NCBI GenBank assembly: GCA_916700875.1
Contig: CAKAKS010000285.1
Location: 248,001-312,000, forward strand
Direction of reading: 5' to 3'
From: Sebastes aleutianus
Taxonomy: Eukaryota; Chordata; Actinopteri; Perciformes; Sebastidae
DNA: 64,000 nt
The position numbers and the translations under genes are program-made. Of this stretch, positions 47,901-57,556 are shown piece by piece. Position 1 is the first letter of the stretch. Every line of letters starts with the position of its first letter. The notes under the pieces are model-generated. The model did not search any database. It saw only the letters and a list, made by a program, of their open reading frames with translations, and had not been told where the DNA came from.

Positions 47901-50900
47901 TTTTGGGGCCATGGTCCAGAGCCAGATATCTTAACAACTGCTGGCCATGACCTTCATACACTTTGGTAAGACTGTCTACAGACCATGATTACAAATTATT
48001 TTGATGACCTTTGTTTTGCAGTCATTTCAAAATGTCCCCTTGACCAATGCTTAGTGTGACCACAAGTCACAAGAATGCCACATGTCACAGACATTTGGTG
48101 TGAATATTCATGCTTCCAGGGGGGATAAAAACCTTTTGATATAATGACCCTATGGCATTTCCTCTAGTGGCACTGTCAAGATAAACTACATTTGTATTTC
48201 TATTACAGGTAAAGCTCCAAATCACCTGTATGTATGTATGTTGTGTGGAGCAGTTCCCTTTCTAGAGGTGGCTTTCCTGGCTTAATACTTGTAAATTAGG
48301 AATAAAAAAACAAAGCTAAAATCCTGAAAGAAACCCACCAGACTGTTTGCAAGAGGCCCCCATGTCTAGTCTATGTAAATATTACCAAATTCCAATTCAG
48401 GGCCAAGTCATTTTTCACCATCACCTCATCAGCAGGGCGTTGCATGCTGACCTCGCTTGACTCACAAGGAAGCTGAGGGACTGTCAACCCAGCCAGTTTC
48501 CCAATAAACCTAGCAGTGTGAGGGAGGCTTAGCACACAAAAGAGAGTCTACTGCTGGGAGGGTATCCATGGAAGGATGGTGCAACTGGGGCAAGGGCTAC
48601 CTTGATACAGCTGAAATAAATCATACTGCCAGGCTAGAAGATAACTATGGTAAATGGACTTATATAGCGCTTTTCTAGTCTTCCGACCACTCAAAGCACT
48701 TTACACTACATGTCAGTATTCACCCATTCACACACACATTCATACACTGATGGCAGAGGCTACTAAGGTGCCAACTTTGCCCATCAGGATTTAATCTAAA
48801 TACTCATTCACACACCGATGGCTATGCCTCCGGGAGCAATTTGGGGTTAAGTGTCTTGCTCAAGGACACATCGACATGTGACCCGGAGCAGCCGGGGATC
48901 GAACCACCGACCTTCCGATTGGTGGACAACCTGCTCTACCCTCTGAGCCACAGCCGCCCCAACTATGTGTGTCTGCACGTGAGCAATATGCATGTGTGTC
49001 ACACCCAGGGTCGGCGCCAGAGTATTAGGGGCGGACGGGCAACCAGCTTTGACAGGGGGGGGGGGGGGCATTTTTTTCACCTCATATAGCCTTTATTTAG
49101 TGTATCTTTAACATTATCATGTTTCATGAAAGAAATTAACTGACAGAGAGGTGTATACATACTTTCACTTATGCGCACAGGCTCGCACGGACGCATACAC
49201 ATGCTGTTATGTCCACAAAAACAGGTAATAAACTAACACCGTGTCCTAACTGGATGCGAGCGTCCGACGATTGCGCCTCATCGCGTAGCATCGGACGCTC
49301 TCTGTCCACAGTGAATCCGTTAATTCTGCACTTCTGTTCCGTCATGTAAGCAAACCAGAAAACACACGTTTTATTTTTGATATTTACTGGAAATAACATA
49401 CGATATAGCCAAGAGCAAGTAGGTTGTTATCTAGTGATCTTCTCCAGCCAGCTGCCACCTTATTTTGGTTTCTATTTTGAAATGAGGAGGTACTGTAGGC
49501 TACAGATAACTCCTCAGGCACGCCCCCTGCGTCTTGCTAGTGCCAGGGTCAAAATGCGCACACAGACAGGTGCCCAGGGGCCTGGACCCCCAGGGGCCTG
49601 GACCCCCAGGGGCCTGGACCCCCAGGGGCCTGGACCCCCAAGGCCCGTCCCTAACGCTGACGCTGGTCACACCCACACATTTATTTTACTGAGTATGATT
49701 TTTTTTACCTACATACAGGTCTGCCCGTTCATCTAATTAATACTCTTTAGAGGAAGGCAATGCTTGGGTAATGTATCCTGTTTATGCATGTTTAAAATCA
49801 AAACATTTGCAAACATAAGGAGCAGCATTCGTCTTTAAAGGTTAAACACTGTCTAGTTTGCAAATAATTCAAAACTTTCAATGCCTGGTTTCATTTTGCT
49901 TGTCTGTGAAAATCATTCCAGGGTCATCAATGTGGCCACTGCAGCAATGATCAGTAACTGCACAGCTCACTTTATGTTTGGTTTACTGTGGCTTTTTAAT
50001 GTCAACTGTTGTCAGTCTGGACCTAAAGCCAACATGTATAATTACTTGGTAAATAGACCCTTATACACAAACTCAAAACTTACTCTGGACAAACTGTAAC
50101 ACTAATTTTGAACAATGTAAATCAGGACATAGTCATGCCCTCAGTCATATTTTCTCAAATTTACTCCTAATTTTGAGGCATGTGTACAGAATTTACACTT
50201 GTTGTAACGCTTTCTCAATTCAAGTTCAGGGAAAAAAACAAAAACAGACTGACTCCACAACCCGGCATTACTCCACAACCCGGCATTACTCCACCCTCCC
50301 ACGAGTCTCTTGACCTCAGTAATTTTATGGTTACTCCCCCGAACACTTGTGTTTTGTGGGGAGACAGCAGATTGCACTCAGGCTTTCCTGATGGGTCCAT
50401 AAAAGTATCTTCATAAACCCACTACATAAAGAGCTATTAGCTCAGCCTAAACGCTTGTAGAGTCTTAAGGCTAAAGACAGTAGCCTAGCCTGTATTTTAT
50501 CACAGTAACTGACTTGCCTAAGAGTAAATATTGAACATGTATATATGGTTAGTAAACATGACTACACAGTCAATTACTCCAACAAGTGGTCAGTCCAATT
50601 TGTCTGTTTATTCTGTTTTATTGGCTTCAAAAAAACAGGCCTTAAGTGCCATAAGGCACAAAGGAGATAAGCAACAGGTAACAGGTTGGCTATGGCTATA
50701 AGCTTTAATGTTAGGTTATTATTAGGTATATTGTTGTTTATTAAATGACAGATGACAGTTTTAAAACTAAATACACAAGGTAGAGTACTTGCACTGGATG
50801 AAGGGAAGGCTGAAGCACGTAGAGAAGACGGACCCGCTGGTCTATGTGTATTCATTTCTCCTCCATTGTTGTTGTTGTTCAGCACTTGTAGCCTACATGT

Positions 50901-53900
50901 AGGATGTGACGGTTGGTCATTGCGGAGTTTTACCCAAAGTTGAACATTTTTCAATTCTCGGCGACCAGACATAACGCCAGGCGTGCGGCACTCAGTGCAG
51001 AATAGACGCTCAGCATCTCGCCGCATCTCAGCATCCCATTACAAAGGATTCAAAAAAGAAAAAAGCATGAACATAGCGGTTGTGCCGATTGCTTGCCATT
51101 CCCTGCGGTTGGCTTGTCAATAACGCGGTTATTGCGACAGCCCTACGTTGGCTTCAACAGTACTCCAGCAATTATTTGACGCGTAAACGTGTTGAAATTG
51201 TGCATTAATTCATCCATTGACTTCAAAATGTGAACACAATCTGTGATCAAAATAAACATAAAACAATGTTAAAAATAAACATCCTCCCTGCACAATCTTA
51301 TATGTACTGTAGCCGATGATTAACTCCCTGTTGTTGAGTATTTGGGATCTTTTCTTTTATCTCCACTTCCTGCAGTCATTTGCCTTAGAAACCTCTATAG
51401 TCTGCTATAAGTAAAAGAAAATGTACTTTTCTTTAAATGTTACAATTATCAGCATTAGAACCAGCAATAGACAGCCTTGTGAATATGTCCAATGACCTCT
51501 AAAGTCAATACTAAGCCTCTCTGATCAAAGCCATCTGATACCTGTTATGGATAAACAGGTTTGATATGAAAATAAGGATGAAGGTGTGCCATATGATAAT
51601 ACTGAATGTGGGCCAGCAGTATTTTCATGTCTACACTGTTATCAAAGTAAAGTGAACCTTCTGGGAATGCTTTGAACATCACTAACAGTCTGAAATTTTG
51701 GAAATCCAGGAAATTTGAACTTAACCATACAATAATTAAAGGTATGGAGCACATTACTGTAAATCTACAACAACGAAAATGAGCTGAAAGGTCTGAAGCG
51801 TGTTTACTGGTGCTGAGCAAATGTTTTCACTGATGCAACCAAACAGAACTACAACAGATGTTTGTATTGCATGTTGGATAATAAGAGTGTAATTTGTGGT
51901 TCATTGACTTCTGCAGCTTTGGGATTCAAGATCAAAATATTGATGTTTACTTTAGTTTAAATATCCATTTCTCATCAGCTTTAAAGTATGTCAGTGATGA
52001 TCCACCACCCTTCCTCCTGCAGATCAAACAACGTGATGCATCTGCAAAGTTGAAGAGCACAACTGAGGCTGTGGTTACACTTGTCTTTTCACTGCGACTA
52101 GATTTTCACAGTCATTGCATCCTCGCATGATTGGATGACAAAAAGTCGCATTGAAAGGGCAAGTGTAACCACAGCCAGAGAAAACTTCACTTCAATGTCT
52201 TCACACTCTTCTTTTTCCGTTATCCTCAGCATCTGTAAACAATCTACACAAGTACGAAACACCTCTCATCATCAGTGACTGCTGTTCCACAGGCTTGAAC
52301 TCAACGGACACATGTAAAAACAAGCAGATGAAGAAAACCTATTCATAACTTTGACAACAAAAAGCGTAAGTAACCCGAGGGACACCAAAACCAAACAATT
52401 TTGATAATCGATTATATTTGATTAAGTACTTTTTTAAGCAAAAATCTTTCTATCTTCCATGATAGTAAATGTATAGCAAAGTTGGGTTATGGACTGTTGG
52501 TTGTATAAAACAAGCATTTCGTAGAGGTTAAAATGGAATTAGGGAAATTTGTGATGGGAATTTCTGACTATTTTTCATACCAAATTATTCATAGAGAAAA
52601 TACATCTGCAGATTAATTGATGGTAAAAAAGAAAAAGTTAAAAAAAATGCAATCTATTTACCTTATTCAGAGAGTGAGAGTGTAGTGGCAAAGTCTTGAA
52701 ACAAACACCTTAAACAAATTACTTTTTCAATTGGAGCTAAAATGATTGATTAATCAAATGATCAACAGAAAATTATTTTAATTATTGATTCATTGTTTGA
52801 GTCACTTTTCAAGCAAAATGACAAAAATGTGCTGGTACCTGCTTCTTCAATGTGTTCTGTTAACTGAATATCTCGGGGTTTTGAACTGTCGGTCAGACAA
52901 AACAAGACATTTACAGACGTCACCTTGGGCTCAAAGAAGCTCTAATAGGCCTTTTCCACTACTTTCTGACATGTTATAGACTAAGCTTTTTAATCCTAGC
53001 AGATACTTTAAAGTTATTAACAGCAACAAGTTCTTAACATCTCACATTTATTTTTACAGGACACTCTTCAGAGTTCAGCTCATGCTGTCCTTCTCATTTC
53101 TAATTACCGTATTAATAGGCTACATGGATGTTAACCTCTCTGAGAGAGGCTTTGTGAATCACGCCACTCCAGTGTGTAATGCGTGACCAGCTTGATTGAA
53201 TTCTAAGTGTGTTGATTTGCTCTCAGCTCAGCACTCAGCTTTTTCTAGTGGCGTGTTGAAAATACCAACCAATACCAAGAACAAGCAATACCGACCCAGC
53301 CCTTACTTATTCTTAGCTGTGGAATTTCCTTTTGAACCAACTCCTGTCATAATATTGAAGGCAGAAACATACATTATATATGGGACATCTGCTGGGAAAA
53401 GCCTTTCCACATGGTGTGTTTGCTAATGGAGAAGGAACTTTGACTAAAGCTAATCTAACTGTGGGGAATAGGAAATGCTGATTGCACAGTGCAGGCCACT
53501 GAACCTATAATAACAGATCCTCCTTCACCTCAAGGAGTTTGAGCTTCTCATTAGAGCCACTCCTTCTGGGAGGCAACACACAGCCCATCACTGTCCAATT
53601 TCACAATGCAAGTCACAGCAACAGACACATAACTCCAATAATAAGAGCAACCATAACATCTCATGATATATGATATTAAACTTTATATTTATTTGATTTT
53701 TATATGATATTTAACTTCACGAGAGAAAAAAGTCGTAATATTACAAGAATAAAGTCATAACTTTACGAGAAAAAAAGTCGTAATATAACGCGAATAAAGT
53801 CATAACTTTACGAGAAAAATGTCGGAATATTACGAGAATAAAGTCATAACTTTACGAGAAAAAAAGTTGTAATATTAAGAGAATAAAGTCATAACTTAAC

Positions 53901-55285
53901 GAGAAAAAAAGTTGTAATATTAAGAGAATAAAGTCATAACTTTACGAGAACAAAAGGCGTAATATAATTCGAATAAAGTCATAACTTTACGAGAAAAAAG
54001 TCGTAATATTACGAGAATAGTCATAACTTTACGAGAAATAAAGTTGTAATATTAAGAGAATAAAGTCATAACTTAACGAGAAAAAAAGTTGTAATATTAA
54101 GAGAATAAAGTCATAACTTTACGAGAAAAAAGTCGTAATATTACGAGAATAAAGTCATAACTTTAAAAGAAAAAAAGTCGTAATATTACAAGAATAAAGT
54201 CATAACTTTACGAGAAAAAAAGGCGTAATATAACGCGAATAAAGTCATAACTTTACGAGAAAAAAGTCGTAATATAACGAGAATAAAGTAATAACTTTAC
54301 GAGAAAAAAATTCATAATGTTATGAGAATAAAGTCATAACTTAACAAGAAAAAAAGCTGTAATGTAATATTATGAGAATAAAGTCATAGGTTTACGAGAA
54401 TATAATCATAACTTTACGAGAAAAAAAGTCGTAGTATTACGAGAATAAAGTCATAACTTTTCGAGAATAAAGTCATAGCCTTACAAGAAAAAAGTTGTAA
54501 TATAACGAGAATAAAGTCATAACTTAACGAAAAAGAAAACTCGTAAAATAACGAGAATAAAGTCATAACTTTACGAGAAAAAAACACGTAAAATTACTAC
54601 TTTATAATATTATATCTTTATTCTCATAATATTACGACTTTTTTCTTGTAAACCTTTGACTTTATTTTCATAATGTTACGACTTTTTTTCTCGTAAACCT
54701 TTGATTTTATTCTCGTTACATTATGACTTTATTCTCGAAATCTCAGATTTATTTTATTTCCTCAATGTGGCCCTAATAATCCGTTGTACCGTCGTACCAT
54801 AGACCTACAACAATGATGAATAATAATGAAAATGTAAACAAAAAAACATTCCCCTCATTTCATTCATTCCCTGTTGATTTTTTAAAAAAATCCCTGTTGA
54901 TTTTTCAACAGGGAGCCACTAGAGAGGGGCTGAAGAGCCGCAGGTTGCAGAGACCCTGGTCTAGTCCAAATAGTCTCTGAGTAACTGCAGAGAAATGTGT
55001 TGCAACCGTCCCCAGTCTCCTCTACTGTGTTTAATCCCATCATTCTCATCAACACTCTTCTTGTGCACACAGCAGCAGTGCATTCAATGCAAAAAATGCA
55101 TGACATCATGAAACAATCACGTGTGTTTTTATAAAGTTGTGAGGATGAAAGTGTGTTTTTACCTTTTTGAGGCGGTTGTGCATGAAATTGCGGAAAACTT
55201 GACCCACAAATAAACCAATGCCGACGACCAGCAGGGTGGCGCAGAGGATCCCGACCGCATAGATTGCACAGGACCTCCGTGTCAT
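30509..55285 (-). CDS. scarb2: SCARB2/LIMP-2-like scavenger receptor (13 coding exons, 520 aa)
   Basis: CD36-family membrane glycoprotein; in mammals SCARB2 carries beta-glucocerebrosidase to lysosomes. Exons in transcript order: 55285-55163, 44876-44719, 43369-43222, 43028-42837, 42687-42596, 41899-41780, 37081-36903, 33848-33730, 33331-33258, 33145-33094, 32106-31954, 31792-31751, 30619-30509; phases agree. A membrane segment at about residues 6-30, a luminal domain with conserved VGPYTYR, SVGDP, TVDELLWGYEDPL, FHPL, EGFC and SFPHFY motifs, N-glycosylation sites at N70, N101, N209, N246, N252 and N408, and a second membrane segment at about 441-464 define the fold. NFPLIIVGLG near that segment and adjacency to nup54 favour SCARB2 over CD36 or SCARB1; which fish paralogue is unknown. 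Oddities: a cytoplasmic tail of about 55 residues without the DERAPLI-type dileucine signal, and a GC donor after exon 4. Confidence 0.88.
31147..31557. mobile_element. hAT-like MITE (TTAATCG family), copy 1, in scarb2 intron
   Basis: Ends AAGGGTTGTCAATCAATT and TTTGACAACCCTA; perfect 8-base target duplications GTTAATAT at 31139-31146 and 31558-31565. The interior shares an inverted block with 34529-35058 (GGGGAGACTCGTGGGTACCC). Inserted between the last two coding exons. Confidence 0.85.
32545..32945. repeat. Dispersed fish repeat rich in TGACCTTTGACC motifs
   Basis: Contains two diverged tandem units with TGACCTTTGACCACCAAAA, TTCTCGAGATATCACAAGAA and GTGCCAAATTTGATTAA, ending GCCGGGCGAGGAGGCTTAAC. 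Widespread in teleost genomes by memory; non-coding. It lies in the scarb2 intron between coding exons 10 and 11. Confidence 0.65.
33370..33535. mobile_element. Dispersed AAGTAAAAGTAC-type repeat, copy C
   Basis: Ends CTTCTTCCACCACTG, the inverse of the CAGTGGTGGAAGAAG start of the other copies, and includes TACTTTTACTCAAGTAGAGT. The other end is truncated or diverged. Confidence 0.6.
34529..35058. mobile_element. hAT-like MITE (TTAATCG family), copy 2, with perfect target duplications
   Basis: Begins TAGGGATAATAACGCGTTAA and ends GATTGACAGCCCTA. The 8-mer ATATAGAC occurs exactly on both sides (34521-34528 and 35059-35066). Length 530, no transposase. The interior is partly the reverse complement of 31147-31557. 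In the scarb2 intron between exons 7 and 8. Confidence 0.88.
35067..35130. repeat. TA-rich simple repeat
   Basis: A (TA)n run interrupted by TATACAG and AATATAC, directly right of the hAT MITE. Confidence 0.7.
35931..35989. repeat. (AC)n microsatellite
   Basis: About 25 AC units with two early GC interruptions. Overlapping Thr-His or Cys-Val open frames are artefacts. Confidence 0.95.
37341..37916 (+). mobile_element. Deleted Tc1/mariner-type transposon
   Basis: Ends TATACACTCACCGGCC and GGCCGGTGAGTGTATA form inverted repeats with TA at the borders. The interior keeps the 5' part of a Tc1-type transposase. Near the right end (37859-37909) a copy of the left terminus abuts the true right terminus, making a near-perfect palindrome. 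The transposase catalytic half is missing, so the copy cannot move itself. In the scarb2 intron just upstream of exon 7. Confidence 0.85.
37465..38046 (+). pseudogene. Tc1-type transposase N-terminal fragment
   Basis: The open frame contains a paired-type helix-turn-helix (KGDLSDFERGMVVGARRAG, SISKTADLLGFSRTTISRV at about residues 13-55) and a second helical region ending near KQMGYSSRRT, as in Tc1 DNA-binding domains. The DDE catalytic domain is absent: after about residue 135 the frame runs through the terminal repeat and then into flanking hAT-like DNA. A dead remnant. Confidence 0.8.
38015..38093. mobile_element. Truncated hAT MITE fragment (AGTCGACTAA family)
   Basis: Matches the right ends of 13463-13738 and 19363-19651 (GTCGACTAAGACCAAAA, GTTAGTCGACTAATCGA, GGGGGCAGCCC); the left half is missing. 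Lies just right of the Tc1 element. Confidence 0.75.
39028..39554. mobile_element. TTAA-flanked MITE (piggyBac-like)
   Basis: Ends AGAGGACCTATTATGCT and AGCATAATAGGTCCTTT are inverted repeats, bordered by TTAA at 39024-39027 and 39555-39558. TTAA target duplications are typical of piggyBac. The interior has no transposase; it includes two CCAATCA-type motifs near 39340-39370. Length about 527. Confidence 0.75.
39560..41440. other. scarb2 intron 6 sequence, no gene seen
   Basis: The rest of the intron between exons 6 and 7 on either side of the TTAA element. Short open frames without recognisable domains. Confidence 0.4.
41450..41600. repeat. Inverted copy of the GATTGCCATGAA-type repeat
   Basis: Shares CATCCTCTGGG and TTCCATGGGAATTCATCCTA motifs in reverse orientation with 6545-6990. 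Confidence 0.45.
43900..44178 (-). mobile_element. PIF/Harbinger-like remnant with Myb/SANT-like ORF fragment
   Basis: On the minus strand the element begins AGGGGGCGTTCACACCAGCC and, about 95 bases in, encodes MSSGRGQTWTPDEVGRLLNI followed by WAEDD (from 44084 down), a start typical of the Myb/SANT-like DNA-binding protein of Harbinger transposons. The frame stops after about 46 residues. The second terminus was not found. Located in scarb2 intron 2. Confidence 0.6.
44880..46326. other. scarb2 intron 1, left part: no gene seen
   Basis: The frames at 45296-45610 and 45006-45335 have no recognisable domain or splice context. Confidence 0.35.
46327..47550. mobile_element. TAAGGCTACATCC-ended DNA transposon remnant, interrupted
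   Basis: Ends TAAGGCTACATCC and GGATGTAGCCTTA are inverted repeats, followed inside by inverted matches such as GTTTTAAAACG and AAAACGGCATTTTG. A second element sits inside (46470-47028). Open frames here, including 47110-47499, show no transposase motif. In scarb2 intron 1. Confidence 0.65.
46470..47028. mobile_element. Nested insertion with 8-bp flanking repeats
   Basis: The exact 8-mer GTCTGGAC occurs at 46462-46469 and 47029-47036, flanking 559 bases that interrupt the outer element. The right end (ATGCATCCATG) and a GGCGGGGCCC-like segment resemble a common fish repeat. Inverted termini are not evident, so the class is uncertain. Confidence 0.55.
47613..47850. mobile_element. Short hAT-like MITE (AGTGTTGTCACGATAC)
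   Basis: Ends AGTGTTGTCACGATAC and GTATCGATACTTCG... TTCTGACAACACTGG are inverted; flanking 8-mers CAGCTAGT (47605-47612) and TAGCTAGT (47851-47858) match in seven positions. Length 238. In scarb2 intron 1. Confidence 0.75.
47940..48190. repeat. Fourth, diverged copy of the GATTGCCATGAA-type repeat
   Basis: Shares TTCATGCTTCCAGGGGGGAT and TTTCCTCTAGTGGCACTGTC-type motifs with 6545-6990. Confidence 0.4.
48650..48960 (-). mobile_element. tRNA-derived SINE (AFC-like)
   Basis: Read on the minus strand from 48960, it starts GGGGCGGCTGTGGCTCAGAG. A pol III A box (TGGCTCAGAGGG, 48950-48939) and B box (GGTTCGATCCC, 48905-48895) are correctly spaced. The body ends TTTGAGTGGTCGGAAGACTA, then a GCGCTATATAAG motif and CCATTTACC. 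The 7-base AACTATG occurs at both borders (48643-48649 and 48961-48967), a target duplication. Resembles the AFC-type SINE of percomorph fish by memory. Confidence 0.85.
49570..49642. repeat. 16-bp GC-rich minisatellite, about four copies
   Basis: The unit CAGGGGCCTGGACCCC repeats four times in a row. Its period is not a multiple of three, so the Gly/Pro-rich open frame across it is incidental. A poly-G run of about 14 lies at 49057-49070. Confidence 0.9.
50253..50295. repeat. Two-copy 18-bp tandem repeat
   Basis: ACTCCACAACCCGGCATT is repeated twice, followed by a partial third unit. Confidence 0.75.
50400..52066. other. scarb2 intron 1, central part: decayed repeats, no gene
   Basis: Includes a hAT-like terminus at about 51105-51145 (GTTATTGCGACAGCCCTA). 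The 150-codon minus frame 50574-51026 has an Asn run and no recognisable domain. Confidence 0.4.
52067..52177. mobile_element. 111-bp MITE with perfect 17-bp inverted repeats
   Basis: GGCTGTGGTTACACTTG at 52067-52083 is exactly inverted at 52161-52177. No convincing target duplication was found. In scarb2 intron 1. Confidence 0.75.
52200..53700. other. scarb2 intron 1, no gene or clear element
   Basis: Single-copy-looking AT-rich sequence; short open frames only. Confidence 0.35.
53720..54958 (-). mobile_element. Fold-back hAT-like element with 45-bp minisatellite, copy 2 (inverted, one end missing)
   Basis: The array of GAGAATAAAGTCATAACTTT and ACGAGAAAAAAAGTCGTAAT units is the reverse complement of copies 1 and 3. 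The right end, GCAGGTTGCAGAGACCCTG at 54940-54958, is the inverted head. The centre AAAATTACTACTTTATAATA and short opposite arm lie near 54590-54740. The other terminus is not found beside the array, so the copy is truncated or its left end has decayed. In scarb2 intron 1, about 200 bases from exon 1. Confidence 0.8.
55117..55123. promoter_or_regulatory. TCACGTG M-box/CLEAR-like site in scarb2 intron 1
   Basis: TCACGTG, the core of the TFEB/MITF CLEAR site, lies about 165 bases downstream of the start codon. SCARB2 is a known lysosomal CLEAR-network gene in mammals. The flanks (ATCACGTGTG) match the 10-base consensus only in part. Confidence 0.4.
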
Positions 55286-55855
55286 GTTTGCAGGTGCTGC
55301 AGAAGGAGGAGACCTTAATATCCCGTTATACGTTAGACCACTAAGTTTCCTACACAACTCAGAGAAAGTTCTCCTGACTGCAGAGAAGAAATCTTGTTTA
55401 CTTTGGTGGTTAATAATGAAGCGGTTCACTTTGACAACCACGAGGTAACCCCGAAAACAGCCTTGAAGTGGCGTCCTAAAGGCGCATTCAATGACATAAA
55501 AATGTAGCCAAGGAGTATTTGTAGCGGGCTGTAAAGTATCCCACTCCCTCTGCAAGAGGAGAGCGCTGATTGGTCGTTGGAGGAGCTGAGCGTGCGTATG
55601 TGCCCTGAACGCCTCACAGCTTCAAGGACAACCAGTTGATTCATGCAAAAGCTCAAACACTGTTATATTACGAAAATACTACTGCAGAAGCCCTATATTG
55701 TAACTGACAGGACTTACATGAAGTCATAAAGATGTAATTGTGGTGTAATTATTTAAAAAAAATTAAAAATTAAAAAAATTCTATCAACAGTTAGTTGACA
55801 GTATGAAGAAGTATTGGGGAGACTGGGGAGACGGGTGGCACAGTTGGGTCTGGTC
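55286..55855 (-). promoter_or_regulatory. scarb2: scarb2 5' UTR and promoter region
   Basis: Upstream of the ATG at 55285-55283. On the minus strand a CCAAT motif lies at about 55570-55576 (ATTGG on plus) and a TACAAATA TATA-like motif at about 55521-55528, suitably spaced for a start near 55490. The upstream frame continuing past the ATG is taken as UTR because CD36-family proteins start just before the first membrane segment. Confidence 0.4.
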
Positions 55856-56712
55856 CAAGGGTCAGCAACCTGCGGCTCCGGAGCCACATGCAGGCTCTTT
55901 AGCCCCTCTCCAGTGACTCCCTGTGGATTTTTAAAAATGGAAATGAATAACTGTTTTTTGTTTACATTTTCATTTTTATTTATCATTGTTGTAGGTCTAT
56001 GGTACGACGATCCAACGGAGTATTAGGGCCACATTGAGGAAAATAAAAGAAATCTGAGATTTCGAGAATAAAGTCATAATATTACGAGAAAAAAGTCATA
56101 ATATTATGAGAATAAAGTCATAATATTATAAAGTAGTAATTTTACGTGTTATTTTCTTTTTTTCTCGTAAAGTTATGACTTTATTCTCGTAATATTACGA
56201 CTTTTTTTCTCGTAAAGTTATGACTTTATTCTCGTAATATTACGACTTTTTTTCTTGTAAAGTTATGACTTTATTCTCGTAATATTACGACTTTTTTTCT
56301 CGTAAAGTTATGACTTTATTCTCGTAATATTACGACTTTTTTTCTTGTAAAGTTATGACTTTATTCTCATAATATTACAACTTTTTTTTCTCGTAAAGTT
56401 ATGACTTTATTCTCGTAATATTACGACTTTTTTTTCTCGTAAAGTTATGACTTTATTCTTGTAATGTTACCACTTTTTTTCTCGTAATATTATGACTTTA
56501 TTCTGGAAATCTCAGATTTTTTTTTCTCAATGTGGCCCTAATACTCCGTAGTACATTTGCTCTTTGGCCCTCACTGCATTAGACTTATATACTATATACT
56601 TAGACTATAAGCTATGTTACCTTCATCACAATACTCAAATGGCTCCAGAAAGATTATTATTTTTTTTTTTGCCTAAAGTGGCTCTTTTGATTGTAAAGGT
56701 TGCCGACCCCTG
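55856..56712 (+). mobile_element. Fold-back hAT-like element with 45-bp minisatellite, copy 3
   Basis: Begins CAAGGGTCAGCAACCTGCGG and ends AAAGGTTGCCGACCCCTG. Flanking 8-mers GTCTGGTC (55848-55855) and GTCTGGTG (56713-56720) agree in seven of eight bases, a hAT-type duplication. A short arm of GAGAATAAAGTCATAATATT units, a centre near 56120-56160, and about seven 45-bp units of the opposite arm follow. Length 857. The best-preserved copy. Confidence 0.85.
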
Positions 56713-56720
56713 GTCTGGTG

Positions 56721-57556
56721 CATACTTGCCAACCTAGAGACTTCAAAAATAGAGAGGATTTCAAAACCAAAGCGTGGGGTTTGGGGTCCTCCCCCATAAA
56801 AAAAAAATGTTTCCTGCGTTCTGGTGACTTTTAAAGGTACTATATATAACAATTTACATGTATTAATTGCTCTGCATTGCCTATTCGTGAACAGATTGTA
56901 ATGTAACTTAAAAACGGAGACCTTCCCCAACTTTCTCAGGTGCCTTTAATAGCCTGTGGACTGATTTCTATATAAAGGAGGCGGGACGGTTTTTCCTTCA
57001 TAACTTTAGCTAATGAAATAATTTGCAAATGGCAAGCTAGTTGGTATCATGGAGATTGGACATTACAGATAGTAACGGTGATATGTGATTGTAATGTAAT
57101 GTCACGTCACTGTTTTGGCCGATGCCAAGGAAATGCGAGCACGACCGCAAGCAACAGGATGCTGACTGGTTTTGGTGAGAATGTGAAAAAAAAACTATAT
57201 ACAAAAATTAAAATCAAAACAAAAATAAACTTTAAAAAATAATACATTGTATGTCAGTGTTGTTGTTTTTTCTTGATGGATGTATCACTTTTAAGCGAGA
57301 AGATACTGGCAGTTCGTAAAAAATCTAAGAGATAAGAGATAGCTGTGACGTAATTTCACTTTTTCCCCTATATAACCACAACGCCCACACAGCAACGCGT
57401 CATGCACTCTGGTACTCAGTCGTATGGTTTAGACATACAGATATCCGTTGCTGTAAAGACCCTACTGATACAAACCCAACACTTCCTGGTGCTGCTTTAT
57501 ATCAAAATGTTTTCACCATAGAACCATATTACAGCCGGTGGGTCAGACCATCAGAC
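56721..57556. other. Upstream intergenic sequence, no gene seen
   Basis: The minus frame 56673-56930 overlaps the element end and has no domain. Nothing else is recognised. Confidence 0.4.

Noticed and set aside
50574..51026. 150-codon minus-strand frame with hydrophobic C-terminal part
   Set aside because: Low-complexity Asn run, repeat-rich surroundings and no splice support.
53720..54600. CRISPR-like array
   Set aside because: The repeats are contiguous 45-bp units without unique spacers, within a eukaryotic transposon.
55106..55555. Longer scarb2 N-terminus from an upstream in-frame ATG
   Set aside because: Family proteins begin a few residues before the first membrane segment; the upstream part is unconserved-looking and is better read as 5' UTR.
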